Origin: Pseudoduganella namucuonensis
Lineage (GTDB): Bacteria > Pseudomonadota > Gammaproteobacteria > Burkholderiales > Burkholderiaceae_D
DNA length: 64,000 nucleotides
Assembly: GCF_900116645.1 (NCBI RefSeq)
Contig: NZ_FPBO01000015.1
Location: 1-64,000 of the forward strand
Direction of reading: 5' to 3'
This document shows, in pieces, positions 1 to 7,900 of this stretch (positions are counted from its first letter, which is position 1; every line of letters begins with the position of its first letter). The notes under the pieces are model-generated. The model saw nothing but the letters and a program-made list of their open reading frames with translations, had not been told where the DNA came from and did no database searches. The position numbers and the translations under genes were made by a program.

Positions 1-242
1 TTGAACGTTTTGCGGCACGCCCGACACCGGTAGCGTGGAAGCCCGTGAGCCTGGCCATGTCGGTATAGCTCGGCCCCTCCACAATGAGGACAGCTCGTGC
101 ACGTGGTGGCGAGCATATCCCGGATCTCCCCAGCTTCAGCTCCCTTGCTCCATTCATTCAGCATTTCACGAATGACGCCCCGCTGCTCCGGTGACAGCTC
201 AATTAATTGTGCCGCTAGCGCACTGAACTCACTCTTCTTCAT
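1..242 (-). CDS. IS1595-family transposase, N-terminal fragment cut by the window edge
   Basis: Reading the minus strand from an ATG at 242 gives about 80 residues that run off position 1. The residues begin MKKSEFSALAAQLIELSPEQ and contain a zinc ribbon with CPHC near residue 57 and CRAC near residue 75, followed by KTF. A helical start followed by a CxxC/CxxC ribbon is the usual N-terminus of IS1595-type (ISXO2-like) DDE transposases. The catalytic part lies outside the window, so intactness cannot be judged. The upstream end of the element probably falls near 280–305, just before the lysC terminator, but I cannot define the inverted repeat without the other end. Confidence 0.75.
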   Translation of the reverse strand, partial: MKKSEFSALAAQLIELSPEQRGVIREMLNEWSKGAEAGEIRDMLATTCTSCPHCGGAELYRHGQAHGLPRYRCRACRKTF

Positions 243-318
243 CGCCGCCTCCCATGTCTGCAAGTACTTGTCAGACCTGAGTTTGGGCGGGCAGTTCCAC
301 ACCTAGCCGCGACATAGC

Positions 319-349
319 CAAAAAAAACGCCCCGCTCGAGGCGGGGCGT
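319..349 (-). terminator. Rho-independent terminator of lysC
   Basis: On the minus strand a GC-rich stem (CGCCCCGC paired with GCGGGGCG around a short TCGA-type loop) is followed directly by a run of T. It lies about 45 bases after the lysC stop codon, so it ends the lysC transcript and shields it from the neighbouring insertion element. Confidence 0.85.
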
Positions 350-393
350 GCGGACGGCGTCCCGGCGGAACCGGGACAGGACCAGGAGGCCGC

Positions 394-1641
394 TTATTCC
401 TTTTCGAGCTCGAACACCTTGTGCAGCGCGCGCACCGCCAGCTCCATGTATTTCTCGTCGATCAGCACCGAGATCTTGATCTCGGAGGTGGAGATCATCA
501 TGATGTTGATGTTCTCTTCGGACAGCGTGCGGAACATCTGCGACGCGACGCCCACGTGCGAGCGCATGCCCACGCCGACCACGGAGATCTTCGACACCTT
601 GGCGTCGCCCACCAGCGTGCTGTAGCCGATCTCGGCCTTCTGGCCGTTCAGCACGTCCACCGCTTTCTGGTAGTCGTTGCGCGAGACGGTGAAGGTGAAG
701 TCGGTCTTGCCATCCACGCTCTGGTTCTGGATGATCATGTCGACTTCGATGTTCGCTTCGGCGACCGGGCCCAGGATGTGGTACGCCACGCCCGGACGGT
801 CTGGCACGCCCAGGACGGTGATTTTGGCTTCGTCGCGGTTGAAGGCGATGCCGGAGATGACTGCTTGTTCCATGTGTGTGTCTTCCTCAAACGAAATCAG
901 GGTGCCCGAGTTGGCTTCGGTGTCGAGATCCATCAACGGATCGGTCAGCGACGACAGCACGCGCGTCGGCACGCGGTAGTTGCCGGCGAATTCGACCGAA
1001 CGCGTCTGCAGGACCTTGGAGCCCAGCGAGGCCAGTTCCAGCATTTCCTCGAACGTGATGGCCTTCAGCCGGCGCGCTTCCGACACCACGCGCGGGTCGG
1101 TGGTGTAGACGCCGTCGACGTCGGTGTAGATCAGGCATTCGGCCGCCTTCAGCGCGGCGGCGATCGCCACGGCCGAGGTGTCCGAGCCGCCGCGGCCCAG
1201 CGTCGAGATGTTGTCGTTCTCGTCCACGCCCTGGAAACCGGTGATGATGACGATCTTGCCGGCGTCCAGGTCGCGCTTGACCTTCTCGTCGTCGATCGAC
1301 TGGATGCGGGCCTTGGTGAAGGCGGAGTCGGTTTTAATCGCCACTTGCCAGCCGGCGTACGAGACCGCGCTCTTGCCGATCGATTGCAGCGCCATCGACA
1401 GCAGACCCACCGAGACTTGCTCGCCGGTCGACGCGATCATGTCCAGCTCGCGCGGGTCGGGCGGGTTTTGAACTTCCCTCGCCAGCGCGATCAGACGGTT
1501 GGTCTCGCCGGACATGGCCGACGGTACCACGACGATCTGGTGTCCCGCGTCGTGCCATTTGGCGACGCGGCGCGCGACGTTCTTGATGCGGTCCGTCGAT
1601 CCCATCGACGTGCCGCCGTACTTGTGAACGATTAAAGCCAT
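394..1641 (-). CDS. lysC: Aspartate kinase (aspartokinase)
   Basis: This enzyme phosphorylates L-aspartate to aspartyl-4-phosphate, the first step towards lysine, threonine and methionine, in the cytoplasm. The 415 residues match the usual single-function aspartokinase length. Near the N-terminus is the kinase motif KYGGTSMGS (residues 7–15), then GRGGSDTSA and YTDVDGVYTTDPR of the amino-acid kinase fold. The last 150 residues form two ACT domains expected to bind the feedback inhibitor. It is the last gene of a minus-strand series with tilS upstream (140-base gap) and a terminator directly downstream. A weak sigma70-like pair (TTGTCG, 17 bases, TAGAGT) in the gap could give it its own promoter, which is an inference. 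Confidence 0.97.
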   Translation of the reverse strand: MALIVHKYGGTSMGSTDRIKNVARRVAKWHDAGHQIVVVPSAMSGETNRLIALAREVQNPPDPRELDMIASTGEQVSVGLLSMALQSIGKSAVSYAGWQVAIKTDSAFTKARIQSIDDEKVKRDLDAGKIVIITGFQGVDENDNISTLGRGGSDTSAVAIAAALKAAECLIYTDVDGVYTTDPRVVSEARRLKAITFEEMLELASLGSKVLQTRSVEFAGNYRVPTRVLSSLTDPLMDLDTEANSGTLISFEEDTHMEQAVISGIAFNRDEAKITVLGVPDRPGVAYHILGPVAEANIEVDMIIQNQSVDGKTDFTFTVSRNDYQKAVDVLNGQKAEIGYSTLVGDAKVSKISVVGVGMRSHVGVASQMFRTLSEENINIMMISTSEIKISVLIDEKYMELAVRALHKVFELEKE

Positions 1642-1781
1642 AACAGTGAGGTTTCCGCTCAGAGATTGTAAATAAAGGACCTATAACTCTACAGGCTGTA
1701 GGGCGAATCGACAAGCCAAAAAAGTTATGACGTCATACAGTATTGGCATATCGACATACGAAAACCGCACAGTACCGACTT

Positions 1782-3170
1782 TTATTTCGCCTCCCAGCGG
1801 AACACCATGCGTTTACCCCCGCCCTGCCCGGTTTGGTGGCAATCCATGCCGATTCCGGCCGCGAACAGCAACTGGCCCGGCGCTTTCACCACCGGCAGCC
1901 GGGTGCGCTCCCAGGCGGGAATGTTGAGCGCCTGATAATGGTATTTGAGCGCGCGCGTGGGCCGGTTTTCGGCCAGCTTGAGCCGCTCGCCGCCGCGCCG
2001 GAATTCGATGGTCAGGTATTGGCCGCGCAGCCAGTCGGCGTCCACGCCCCGCTCCGCCTCCTCGATGTGCAGCACGCCGCCGTAGTTCGGGAACGCGATC
2101 GACGTTTCGCCGTCCCAGCGGAAGTCCTGGCCGGGGGCGTCGTCGAAGCGGTCCTCGCGCGTGCCTTCCAGTTCGGGCAGGCGCGGCGCCAGGTACAGGC
2201 GGTCGCGGTGGCGGCGCACGTCCACCTCGGGATGCACCACCAGCAGTTGCGCGTCGTAGCGCGCCTCCAGCAGCTGCGCCAGCATCTCGTGCAGCCAGGC
2301 GGTGGACGGCATGCTCAGGCCCTTGACGCTGAACCAGTGGCGCAGCAGGTTGTAGCAGCGGTCCACGCTCATGTCGCGCAGCTTGCCGATGTCGACGCTG
2401 TCGCCCTCCAGCGCGGCTTTCAGATCCTGCTCGGCCAGTTCGTTCAGCAGGCGCTGGGCGGACTGCGCGTGCTGCGCGCTGCGGGCGAAGCGTTCCTGGA
2501 AGCCGGGGAAGTGCCGCGCCAGCGCGGGCATCACCGTGTGGCGCAGGGCGTTGCGGGCGTAACGGGTGTCGGCGTTGGATTCGTCCTCGATGTGCTGGAT
2601 GCCGTGCGTGGCGGCGTAGGCCTCGAGCTGCTTGCGCGAGGCGGTGAGCAGCGGACGGGCCATCGTCAGCGCGGGATTGGCCAGCAGTTCGGGGGCGGTG
2701 TTGGCGGCGTCCATGCCGGACAGGCCGGCCGTGCCGGAGCCGCGCAGCAGTTGCAGCAGCACGGTTTCGGCCTGGTCGTCCTGGTGGTGGGCGGTCAGCA
2801 GCAGGTTCACGCCGTGCTCGCGGCACAGGGCGCCCAGCGCGGCGTAGCGCTGCTTGCGGGCGGCGGCCTCGGTGCCGGAGCGCTCCTTCGTTTGCAGCGT
2901 GATGTGGCGGGCCTCGAAGGTCACGCCCAATGCCGCGCATTCTTGCGCGCAGTGGGCTTGCCAGGCGTCGGCGTTGGGGCTGATGCCATGGTGGACGTGG
3001 AAGGCGTACAGGCCGATGCCCCGCTCTTTCGCGTAGGCCTGCGCCAGGTGCAGCAGGACGGAGGAATCGAGCCCGCCGCTCAAGGCGACGGCGACGCGGC
3101 CCTCGTGCGGCACGCCGGCCAGGGACGCGGCGAAGATGCTGGATGGGGTGGCGGTTTGCTGCTTTTTCAT
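1782..3170 (-). CDS. tilS: tRNA(Ile)-lysidine synthase
   Basis: TilS uses ATP and lysine to convert C34 of the CAU-anticodon isoleucine tRNA to lysidine, changing its identity from Met to Ile. The PP-loop motif SGGLDS is at residues 31–36, and the long C-terminal half carries the substrate-binding domains of full-length TilS (462 residues). I chose the ATG at 3170 because it follows an AGGAG site. A longer reading from 3203 would begin MVCPRF, but those codons come from the palindromic repeat directly upstream, so they are not native protein. It lies between accA and lysC in the usual betaproteobacterial order. Confidence 0.95.
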   Translation of the reverse strand: MKKQQTATPSSIFAASLAGVPHEGRVAVALSGGLDSSVLLHLAQAYAKERGIGLYAFHVHHGISPNADAWQAHCAQECAALGVTFEARHITLQTKERSGTEAAARKQRYAALGALCREHGVNLLLTAHHQDDQAETVLLQLLRGSGTAGLSGMDAANTAPELLANPALTMARPLLTASRKQLEAYAATHGIQHIEDESNADTRYARNALRHTVMPALARHFPGFQERFARSAQHAQSAQRLLNELAEQDLKAALEGDSVDIGKLRDMSVDRCYNLLRHWFSVKGLSMPSTAWLHEMLAQLLEARYDAQLLVVHPEVDVRRHRDRLYLAPRLPELEGTREDRFDDAPGQDFRWDGETSIAFPNYGGVLHIEEAERGVDADWLRGQYLTIEFRRGGERLKLAENRPTRALKYHYQALNIPAWERTRLPVVKAPGQLLFAAGIGMDCHQTGQGGGKRMVFRWEAK

Positions 3171-3185
3171 ACGGGAACTCCTAAA

Positions 3186-3251
3186 AAACCGGGGACAGAC
3201 CACGTTTTAGGTGCAACTAGTTGCACCTAAAACGTGGTCTGTCCCCGGTTT
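3186..3251. repeat. 66-bp perfect palindrome in the accA–tilS gap
   Basis: Two 33-base arms are exact reverse complements with no spacer, meeting at CAACT|AGTTG. Each arm contains GGGGACAGACCACG followed by TTTTAGGTG. GGGGACAGACC-type sequences are familiar in proteobacterial intergenic repeats (REP-like elements, sometimes mobilised by Y1-type RAYT transposases), but no such transposase gene is in this window. The element begins 16 bases upstream of the tilS start and would form a long hairpin in the mRNA linking accA to tilS. Confidence 0.85.
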
Positions 3252-3269
3252 CGGGCCGTGCGGACGGTC

Positions 3270-4244
3270 TTATTCTTGCGGCGTGGTCTCTTTGAATTTG
3301 CCGTAGCTCATGAGCTTTTCGTGGCGGGCGTTGATCAGGTCCTTGGTCTTCATGCCGTGGAACTGGCGCAGCGAGTCGGCCAGCGCGCGCTTCAGCAGGG
3401 TCGCCATCTGTTTCGGGTCGCGGTGCGCGCCGCCCAGCGGTTCGCTGACGATCTTGTCGATCAGGCCCATGGCCTTCAGGCGGTGCGCGGTCAGGCCCAG
3501 GGCCTCGGCGGCGTCGGACGCGCGCTCGGCGGTCTTCCACAGGATGGAGGCGCAGCCTTCCGGCGAAATCACGGAGTAGGTCGCGTATTGCAGCATCAGC
3601 ACCTGGTCGCCCACGGCGATCGCCAGCGCGCCGCCGGAGCCGCCTTCGCCGATGATGGTGGCGATCAGCGGCACCTTCAGTTCGGCCATCACGTACAGGT
3701 TGTGGCCGATGGCTTCGGACTGGCCGCGCTCCTCGGCGTCGATGCCGGGGAAGGCGCCGGGGGTGTCGACAAACGTGAAGATCGGCAGGTTGAACTTCTC
3801 TGCCAGCTTCATCAGGCGCATGGCCTTGCGGTAGCCCTCGGGCTTGGGCATGCCGAAGTTGCGCATCGCGCGTTCCTTGGTGTCGCGCCCCTTCTGGTGG
3901 CCGATCACCATGCAGGACTGGCCGTTGAAGCGCGCCAGGCCGCCGACGATGGACTGGTCGTCCGCGTAGGTGCGGTCGCCGTGCAGTTCGTGGAAGTCGG
4001 TGAAGATCTCGTTCACATAGTCCATCGTGTATGGACGCTGCGGGTGGCGCGCGATCTGCGCGACCTGCCAGGGGGTCAGCTTGGCGTAGATGTCCTTGGT
4101 CAGCTGCTGGCTTTTCTTGGCCAGGCGGTCGATCTCCTCGGAGATGTCGACGGCGGAATCGTCCTGCACGAAACGCAGCTCTTCGATCTTCGAATCGAGT
4201 TCGGCGATCGGTTGCTCAAAATTGAGGAAAGTCGTTTTAGTCAT
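3270..4244 (-). CDS. accA: Acetyl-CoA carboxylase carboxyltransferase, alpha subunit
   Basis: AccA pairs with AccD to transfer the carboxyl group from biotin to acetyl-CoA, giving malonyl-CoA for fatty acid synthesis. The 324 residues match the family length. Visible family segments include the N-terminal helix FEQPIAELDSKIEELR, the crotonase-like core (FTFVDTPGAFPGIDAEERGQ, IGEGGSGGALAIAVGD) and the late SPEGCASILWK segment. It lies between the DNA glycosylase gene (63-base gap) and tilS, part of the cysS–accA–tilS–lysC run on the minus strand. Confidence 0.97.
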   Translation of the reverse strand: MTKTTFLNFEQPIAELDSKIEELRFVQDDSAVDISEEIDRLAKKSQQLTKDIYAKLTPWQVAQIARHPQRPYTMDYVNEIFTDFHELHGDRTYADDQSIVGGLARFNGQSCMVIGHQKGRDTKERAMRNFGMPKPEGYRKAMRLMKLAEKFNLPIFTFVDTPGAFPGIDAEERGQSEAIGHNLYVMAELKVPLIATIIGEGGSGGALAIAVGDQVLMLQYATYSVISPEGCASILWKTAERASDAAEALGLTAHRLKAMGLIDKIVSEPLGGAHRDPKQMATLLKRALADSLRQFHGMKTKDLINARHEKLMSYGKFKETTPQE

Positions 4245-4307
4245 TCTACCTCCGTGATGTTGCGGCCACGCGCGCAGGGAAACCTGCCGTTTCGGGGCTG
4301 TGAGTTG

Positions 4308-4979
4308 CTATTTTACCGGAACCGCGGGGGCCACTGGGTCCAGACTGCGCCACAGGTACCAGGTGGCGACCGTGCGGTAGGGTTCCCAATTGGCCGACAC
4401 CTCGCGCGCGTCGCTGCGCGAAACCGGCTCTCCGGAGAAGTAATTCTGGCTGATGCCTTGAATCAGGCCGGGGTCGTCCAAAGGCAGGACGTTGGGCCGA
4501 AGCAGATTAAATATCAGAAACATCTCGGCTGTCCAGCGCGTAATGCCGCGGATTTGCACCAGCTCAGCGATGACGGCCTCGTCGTCCATCTGGTCCCACT
4601 GGTTGGCGTGGACCTTTTTGGTCTTGAAATGGTCGGCCAGGTCGAGGATGTATTCGGTCTTGCGCTTGGACAGCCCGCAGGCGCCCAGTTGCTCGGCGCC
4701 GGCCTTGACCACCATCGCCGGCGTGAATTTGGGCAGCGCCAGCAGCAGCTTTTGCCAGGCCGCGTCGGCGGCCTTGGGCGTGACCTGCTGCTTGACGATG
4801 GAGCGCGCCAAGGTCGTGAACGGGTCGTCGTGGCCGACCAGGTGCAGGTCGCCAAACTGAGGGATCAGCTTCTTCATGATGCGGTCGCGCTTCATGAGTT
4901 CCGCCTTGGCCTCCTCCCAGTACGGCGGCACCGCCACCGCCGGGGACGAAATGCCCGCCATGTCCTTGTGGCTCACCAT
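4308..4979 (-). CDS. DNA-3-methyladenine glycosylase II-like (HhH-GPD) protein
   Basis: This is a base-excision repair glycosylase of the HhH-GPD superfamily, expected to remove alkylated purines from DNA. The helix-hairpin-helix segment reads IRGITRWTAEMF and is followed by LPLDDPGL, where the aspartate is the usual catalytic residue. With 223 residues it is a compact AlkA without the N-terminal domain of the E. coli protein. No iron-sulfur cysteine cluster is visible, arguing against an endonuclease III-type enzyme. Its ATG shares one base with the cysS stop codon (TAATG), so translation is probably coupled to cysS. Confidence 0.88.
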   Translation of the reverse strand: MVSHKDMAGISSPAVAVPPYWEEAKAELMKRDRIMKKLIPQFGDLHLVGHDDPFTTLARSIVKQQVTPKAADAAWQKLLLALPKFTPAMVVKAGAEQLGACGLSKRKTEYILDLADHFKTKKVHANQWDQMDDEAVIAELVQIRGITRWTAEMFLIFNLLRPNVLPLDDPGLIQGISQNYFSGEPVSRSDAREVSANWEPYRTVATWYLWRSLDPVAPAVPVK

Positions 4980-6364
4980 TATGCGCGGCGCCAGTTGGTG
5001 GTGCCGTCGGGCTTGTCTTCGAGGATGATGCCGGCCGCCAGCAGGTCGGCGCGGATCTTGTCGGACTGGGCGAAGTCGCGCGCCTTCTTGGCGGCGGCGC
5101 GCTGTTCGATCGCGGACGCGATGGCGTCCTCGCCGAGCGAGTCGCCGACGGCCGCCTGCAGGAAGGCCTGCGGCGCGCGCTCGAGCAGGCCGAGCACGGC
5201 GGCCAGGCCTTGCAGCTGGCGCGCGGCGGCGGGCGACCTCGATTTATTCACCTCGCTGGCCAGGTCGAACAGCACCGACACCGCGATCGGGGTGTTGAAG
5301 TCGTCGTCCATGGCCTCGGCGAAGCGCTGGGCATTGGCTTCGGTCCAATCCAGCGCCAGGCCGTCGCCTTCCGCGCCGTCCAGCGCGGTGTACAGGCGCG
5401 TGAGCGCGCCGCGGGCGTCGTCCAGGTGGGCGTCCGAGTAGTTCAGCGGGCTGCGGTAGTGGGCGCGCAGGATGAAGAAGCGCACCACCTCGGCGTCGTA
5501 CTTCTTCAGCACGTCGCGGATGGTGAAGAAGTTGCCCAGCGATTTGGACATCTTCTCGTTGTCCACGCGCACGAAGCCGTTGTGGATCCAGTAGTTGGCC
5601 AGGCTGTGGCCGGTCGCGCCCTCGGACTGGGCGATCTCGTTCTCGTGGTGCGGGAACTGCAGGTCGGCGCCGCCGCCGTGGATGTCGAACTGGTCGCCCA
5701 GCAGCGCCGAGCACATGGCCGAGCACTCGATGTGCCAGCCCGGACGGCCCTTGCCCCACTTGGAGTCCCACTTGACCTCCTCGGGCTCGGATTCCTTGGA
5801 GGCCTTCCACAGCACGAAGTCCAGCGGGTCGCGCTTGCCGGTGTTGACGTCCACGCGTTCGCCGGCGCGCAGGTCGTCCAGCGACTTGCCGGACAGCTTG
5901 CCGTAACCCTCGAAGTTGCGCACCGCGTAATTGACGTCGCCGTCCTCGCCCTGGTAGGCCAGGTCCTTGGCTTCGAGCCGCTCGATCAGCGCCAGCATCT
6001 GCGGCACGTATTCGGTCGCGCGCGGCACCAGGGTCGGCGGCTGGATGCCGAGGGCGGCGGTGTCCTCGTCCATGTATTGGGTGAAGCGGCCTGTCAGTTG
6101 GCCGATGGTTTCGCCGTTTTCAACCGCGCGCTTGATGATCTTGTCGTCGATGTCCGTGATGTTGCGCGCGTAGGTGACGTCGTAGCCCGACGCCTTCAGC
6201 CAGCGGTAGACCACGTCGAACGCCATCATCATGCGGCCGTGGCCGATGTGGCAGTAGTCGTAGATCGTCATCCCGCAAACATACATGCGGACCTTGCCCG
6301 CTTCCATCGGTACGAATGTCTGTTTTTCGCGCGCCAGCGTGTTGTAAATCTTTAAATTGCTCAT
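4979..6364 (-). CDS. cysS: Cysteinyl-tRNA synthetase
   Basis: CysS charges tRNA(Cys) with cysteine. The 461 residues carry the class I signature HIGH at 39–42 and KMSKS at 271–275. The zinc ligands of this family are visible as C30, the cysteine in WHIECSAMC, and the histidine/glutamate of PHHENEIAQSE. The gene heads the minus-strand run and overlaps the following glycosylase gene by one base. The 232-base gap towards ppiA contains a 9-bp GC stem (6413–6421 with 6435–6443) that would lie in the cysS leader; its role is unknown. Confidence 0.97.
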   Translation of the reverse strand: MSNLKIYNTLAREKQTFVPMEAGKVRMYVCGMTIYDYCHIGHGRMMMAFDVVYRWLKASGYDVTYARNITDIDDKIIKRAVENGETIGQLTGRFTQYMDEDTAALGIQPPTLVPRATEYVPQMLALIERLEAKDLAYQGEDGDVNYAVRNFEGYGKLSGKSLDDLRAGERVDVNTGKRDPLDFVLWKASKESEPEEVKWDSKWGKGRPGWHIECSAMCSALLGDQFDIHGGGADLQFPHHENEIAQSEGATGHSLANYWIHNGFVRVDNEKMSKSLGNFFTIRDVLKKYDAEVVRFFILRAHYRSPLNYSDAHLDDARGALTRLYTALDGAEGDGLALDWTEANAQRFAEAMDDDFNTPIAVSVLFDLASEVNKSRSPAAARQLQGLAAVLGLLERAPQAFLQAAVGDSLGEDAIASAIEQRAAAKKARDFAQSDKIRADLLAAGIILEDKPDGTTNWRRA

Positions 6365-6497
6365 CGGACTCTTGCGTTTTTATAAAGGGCAAGCCAGCCG
6401 GGCAATACGAAACCGGCGCGGGACACTTGTGGTGCCGCGCCGGCGCTGATCGTTGTTCGCCGTGGGGACTGACAGACCCTCGTTATCTAGTTCTTCT

Positions 6498-6526
6498 TTG
6501 ATAGAATGATACGTCGCACCTAGTAT
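6498..6526 (+). promoter_or_regulatory. Predicted sigma70 promoter of ppiA
   Basis: TTGATA at 6498–6503 and TAGTAT at 6521–6526 are separated by 17 bases, a good sigma70 match. A start about seven bases further would give a leader of roughly 60 bases before the ppiA ATG. Confidence 0.55.
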
Positions 6527-6596
6527 AGCATTGATAAAAACAGTACCGGCCCGATCTTGGAGAGGTTTTTATCGGATCTTAACTTAAGGAAGTCAT

Positions 6597-7232
6597 ATGC
6601 AAGAGACAAAAACCCTGATGGCAAAATTCATGGGCCTGTTCGCCGGCCTGGCCCTGTCCGGCGCCGCCGTGGCCGCCGATCCGGCCCTGCCGCAGGTGTC
6701 GTTGAAGACCACCGAGGGCGAAATCGTCCTGGAGCTGAACCAGGAAAAAGCGCCGAAAAGCGTGGCCAATTTCCTCGCCTACGTGAAGAGCGGCTATTAC
6801 AAGGGCACCATCTTCCACCGCGTGATCGACGGCTTCATGATCCAGACCGGCGGCTACTCGGTCGACCTGAAAAGCAAGCCGACCCGCCCGCCCGTGCCGC
6901 TGGAGTCGCAGAACGGCCTGAAAAACGAGACCTACAGCGTGGCCATGGCCCGCACCGGCGATCCGAATTCGGCCACCTCGCAGTTCTTCATCAACGTGGT
7001 CAACAACGAGGGCCTGGACTATCCGGGCCGCGACGGCTTCGGCTACACCGTGTTCGGCCGCGTGATCAAGGGCCACGCGGTGGTGGACAAGATCAAGGGC
7101 GTGCTGGTGGACGACAAGCCGATGTTCGCCAACATCCCGGTCAAACCCATCGTCATCACCTCGGCCACGCTGCTGAAGACGCCCGTTCCGGTGGAGCCGC
7201 CGCCGCAGGCGCAGGCCCCGGTCACGCAGTAA
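6597..7232 (+). CDS. ppiA: Periplasmic cyclophilin-type peptidyl-prolyl isomerase
   Basis: This enzyme catalyses cis-trans isomerisation of proline peptide bonds, assisting protein folding in the periplasm. A hydrophobic signal peptide (roughly residues 8–27, ending AVAA before DP) precedes the cyclophilin fold. Core motifs are FHRVIDGFMIQTGG, MARTGDPNSATSQFFINV and YTVFGRVIKG. The C-terminus ends in a proline/alanine-rich tail. The start at 6597 is supported by AAGGAAG a few bases upstream. A second cyclophilin gene follows after 70 bases and clearly arose by duplication, since the two share most core residues. Confidence 0.93.
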   Translation: MQETKTLMAKFMGLFAGLALSGAAVAADPALPQVSLKTTEGEIVLELNQEKAPKSVANFLAYVKSGYYKGTIFHRVIDGFMIQTGGYSVDLKSKPTRPPVPLESQNGLKNETYSVAMARTGDPNSATSQFFINVVNNEGLDYPGRDGFGYTVFGRVIKGHAVVDKIKGVLVDDKPMFANIPVKPIVITSATLLKTPVPVEPPPQAQAPVTQ

Positions 7233-7302
7233 AATAGCGCTTTGGCCGCGCCTCCTGTATAGTCGCGGCCCATGTCATCACCCTAACACTAAGGATCATC
7301 TC

Positions 7303-7794
7303 ATGACCAAGATCGTCATCACCACCAACATGGGCGTCATCACCGCCGAACTGGACGCGGAAAAAGCGCCTAAAACGGTCGCCAACTTCCTGGCCTACAT
7401 GAACGCCGGCCACTACTCGAACACCATCTTCCACCGCGTGATCGACGGTTTCATGATCCAGGGCGGCGGTTTCGAGCCGGGCATGAAGCAGAAGCCGGCG
7501 GAAGCCACCGTTGAGAACGAGGCCAAGAACGGCCTGAAGAACGAGCCCTACACCCTGGCCATGGCCCGCACCTCGGCGCCGCACTCGGCCGGCGCGCAGT
7601 TCTTCATCAATGTGAAGAACAACAGCTTCCTGGACTATCCAGGCCAGGACGGCTGGGGCTACGCCGTGTTCGGCAAGGTCGTCGAGGGCACCGACGTGGT
7701 CGACGCCATCAAGAAAGTGAAAACCACGCGCAGCGGCATGTTCGCCGACGTGCCGGCTGAAGACGTGATCATCGAAAAAGTCGAAGCAGCGTAA
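7303..7794 (+). CDS. ppiB: Cytoplasmic cyclophilin-type peptidyl-prolyl isomerase
   Basis: This is a compact cyclophilin (163 residues) without a signal peptide, so it acts in the cytoplasm. It carries FHRVIDGFMIQGGG, MARTSAPHSAGAQFFINV and WGYAVFGKVVEG, the peptide-binding and catalytic segments of PpiB. An AAGGA site precedes the ATG. A TATAGT box at about 7258–7263 in the 70-base gap from ppiA may give it separate transcription. Confidence 0.95.
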   Translation: MTKIVITTNMGVITAELDAEKAPKTVANFLAYMNAGHYSNTIFHRVIDGFMIQGGGFEPGMKQKPAEATVENEAKNGLKNEPYTLAMARTSAPHSAGAQFFINVKNNSFLDYPGQDGWGYAVFGKVVEGTDVVDAIKKVKTTRSGMFADVPAEDVIIEKVEAA

Positions 7795-7810
7795 TAGTCC
7801 CGCCCCGCTC

Positions 7811-7889
7811 GCGGGAAACCCTGGCGGCCGCCGCGCGCGCCGCCGGTTTCCCGCCGCATCCCTTGGATTCCCCCGCGCGGGAATGACGG
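7811..7889. repeat. GC-rich inverted repeat plus GGATTCCC…GGGAATGACGG repeat
   Basis: Positions 7811–7854 form an imperfect palindrome with perfect outer arms GCGGGAAACC / GGTTTCCCGC and inner GGCGGC / GCCGCC. Directly after it lies GGATTCCCCCGCGCGGGAAT followed by GACGG, the common intergenic CGTCATTCCCGCG-type repeat of proteobacteria. The pair fills the gap between ppiB and lpxH and overlaps the most upstream possible lpxH start. Confidence 0.6.
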
Positions 7890-7900
7890 TATCCGCACCG

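Noticed and set aside
3171..3203. Eleven extra N-terminal residues of TilS (MVCPRF…)
   Set aside because: They are encoded by the palindromic repeat and the linker; an AGGAG site supports the ATG at 3170.
1743..5441. Long open frames antisense to tilS, accA and the glycosylase gene
   Set aside because: They have His/Gln/Val/Gly/Arg-rich compositions typical of shadows of GC-rich genes and no domain; the sense genes are clear.
6413..6443. GC stem upstream of cysS as a riboswitch or T-box
   Set aside because: T-boxes are not expected in this group, and a lone 9-bp stem with no conserved loop does not support a riboswitch.
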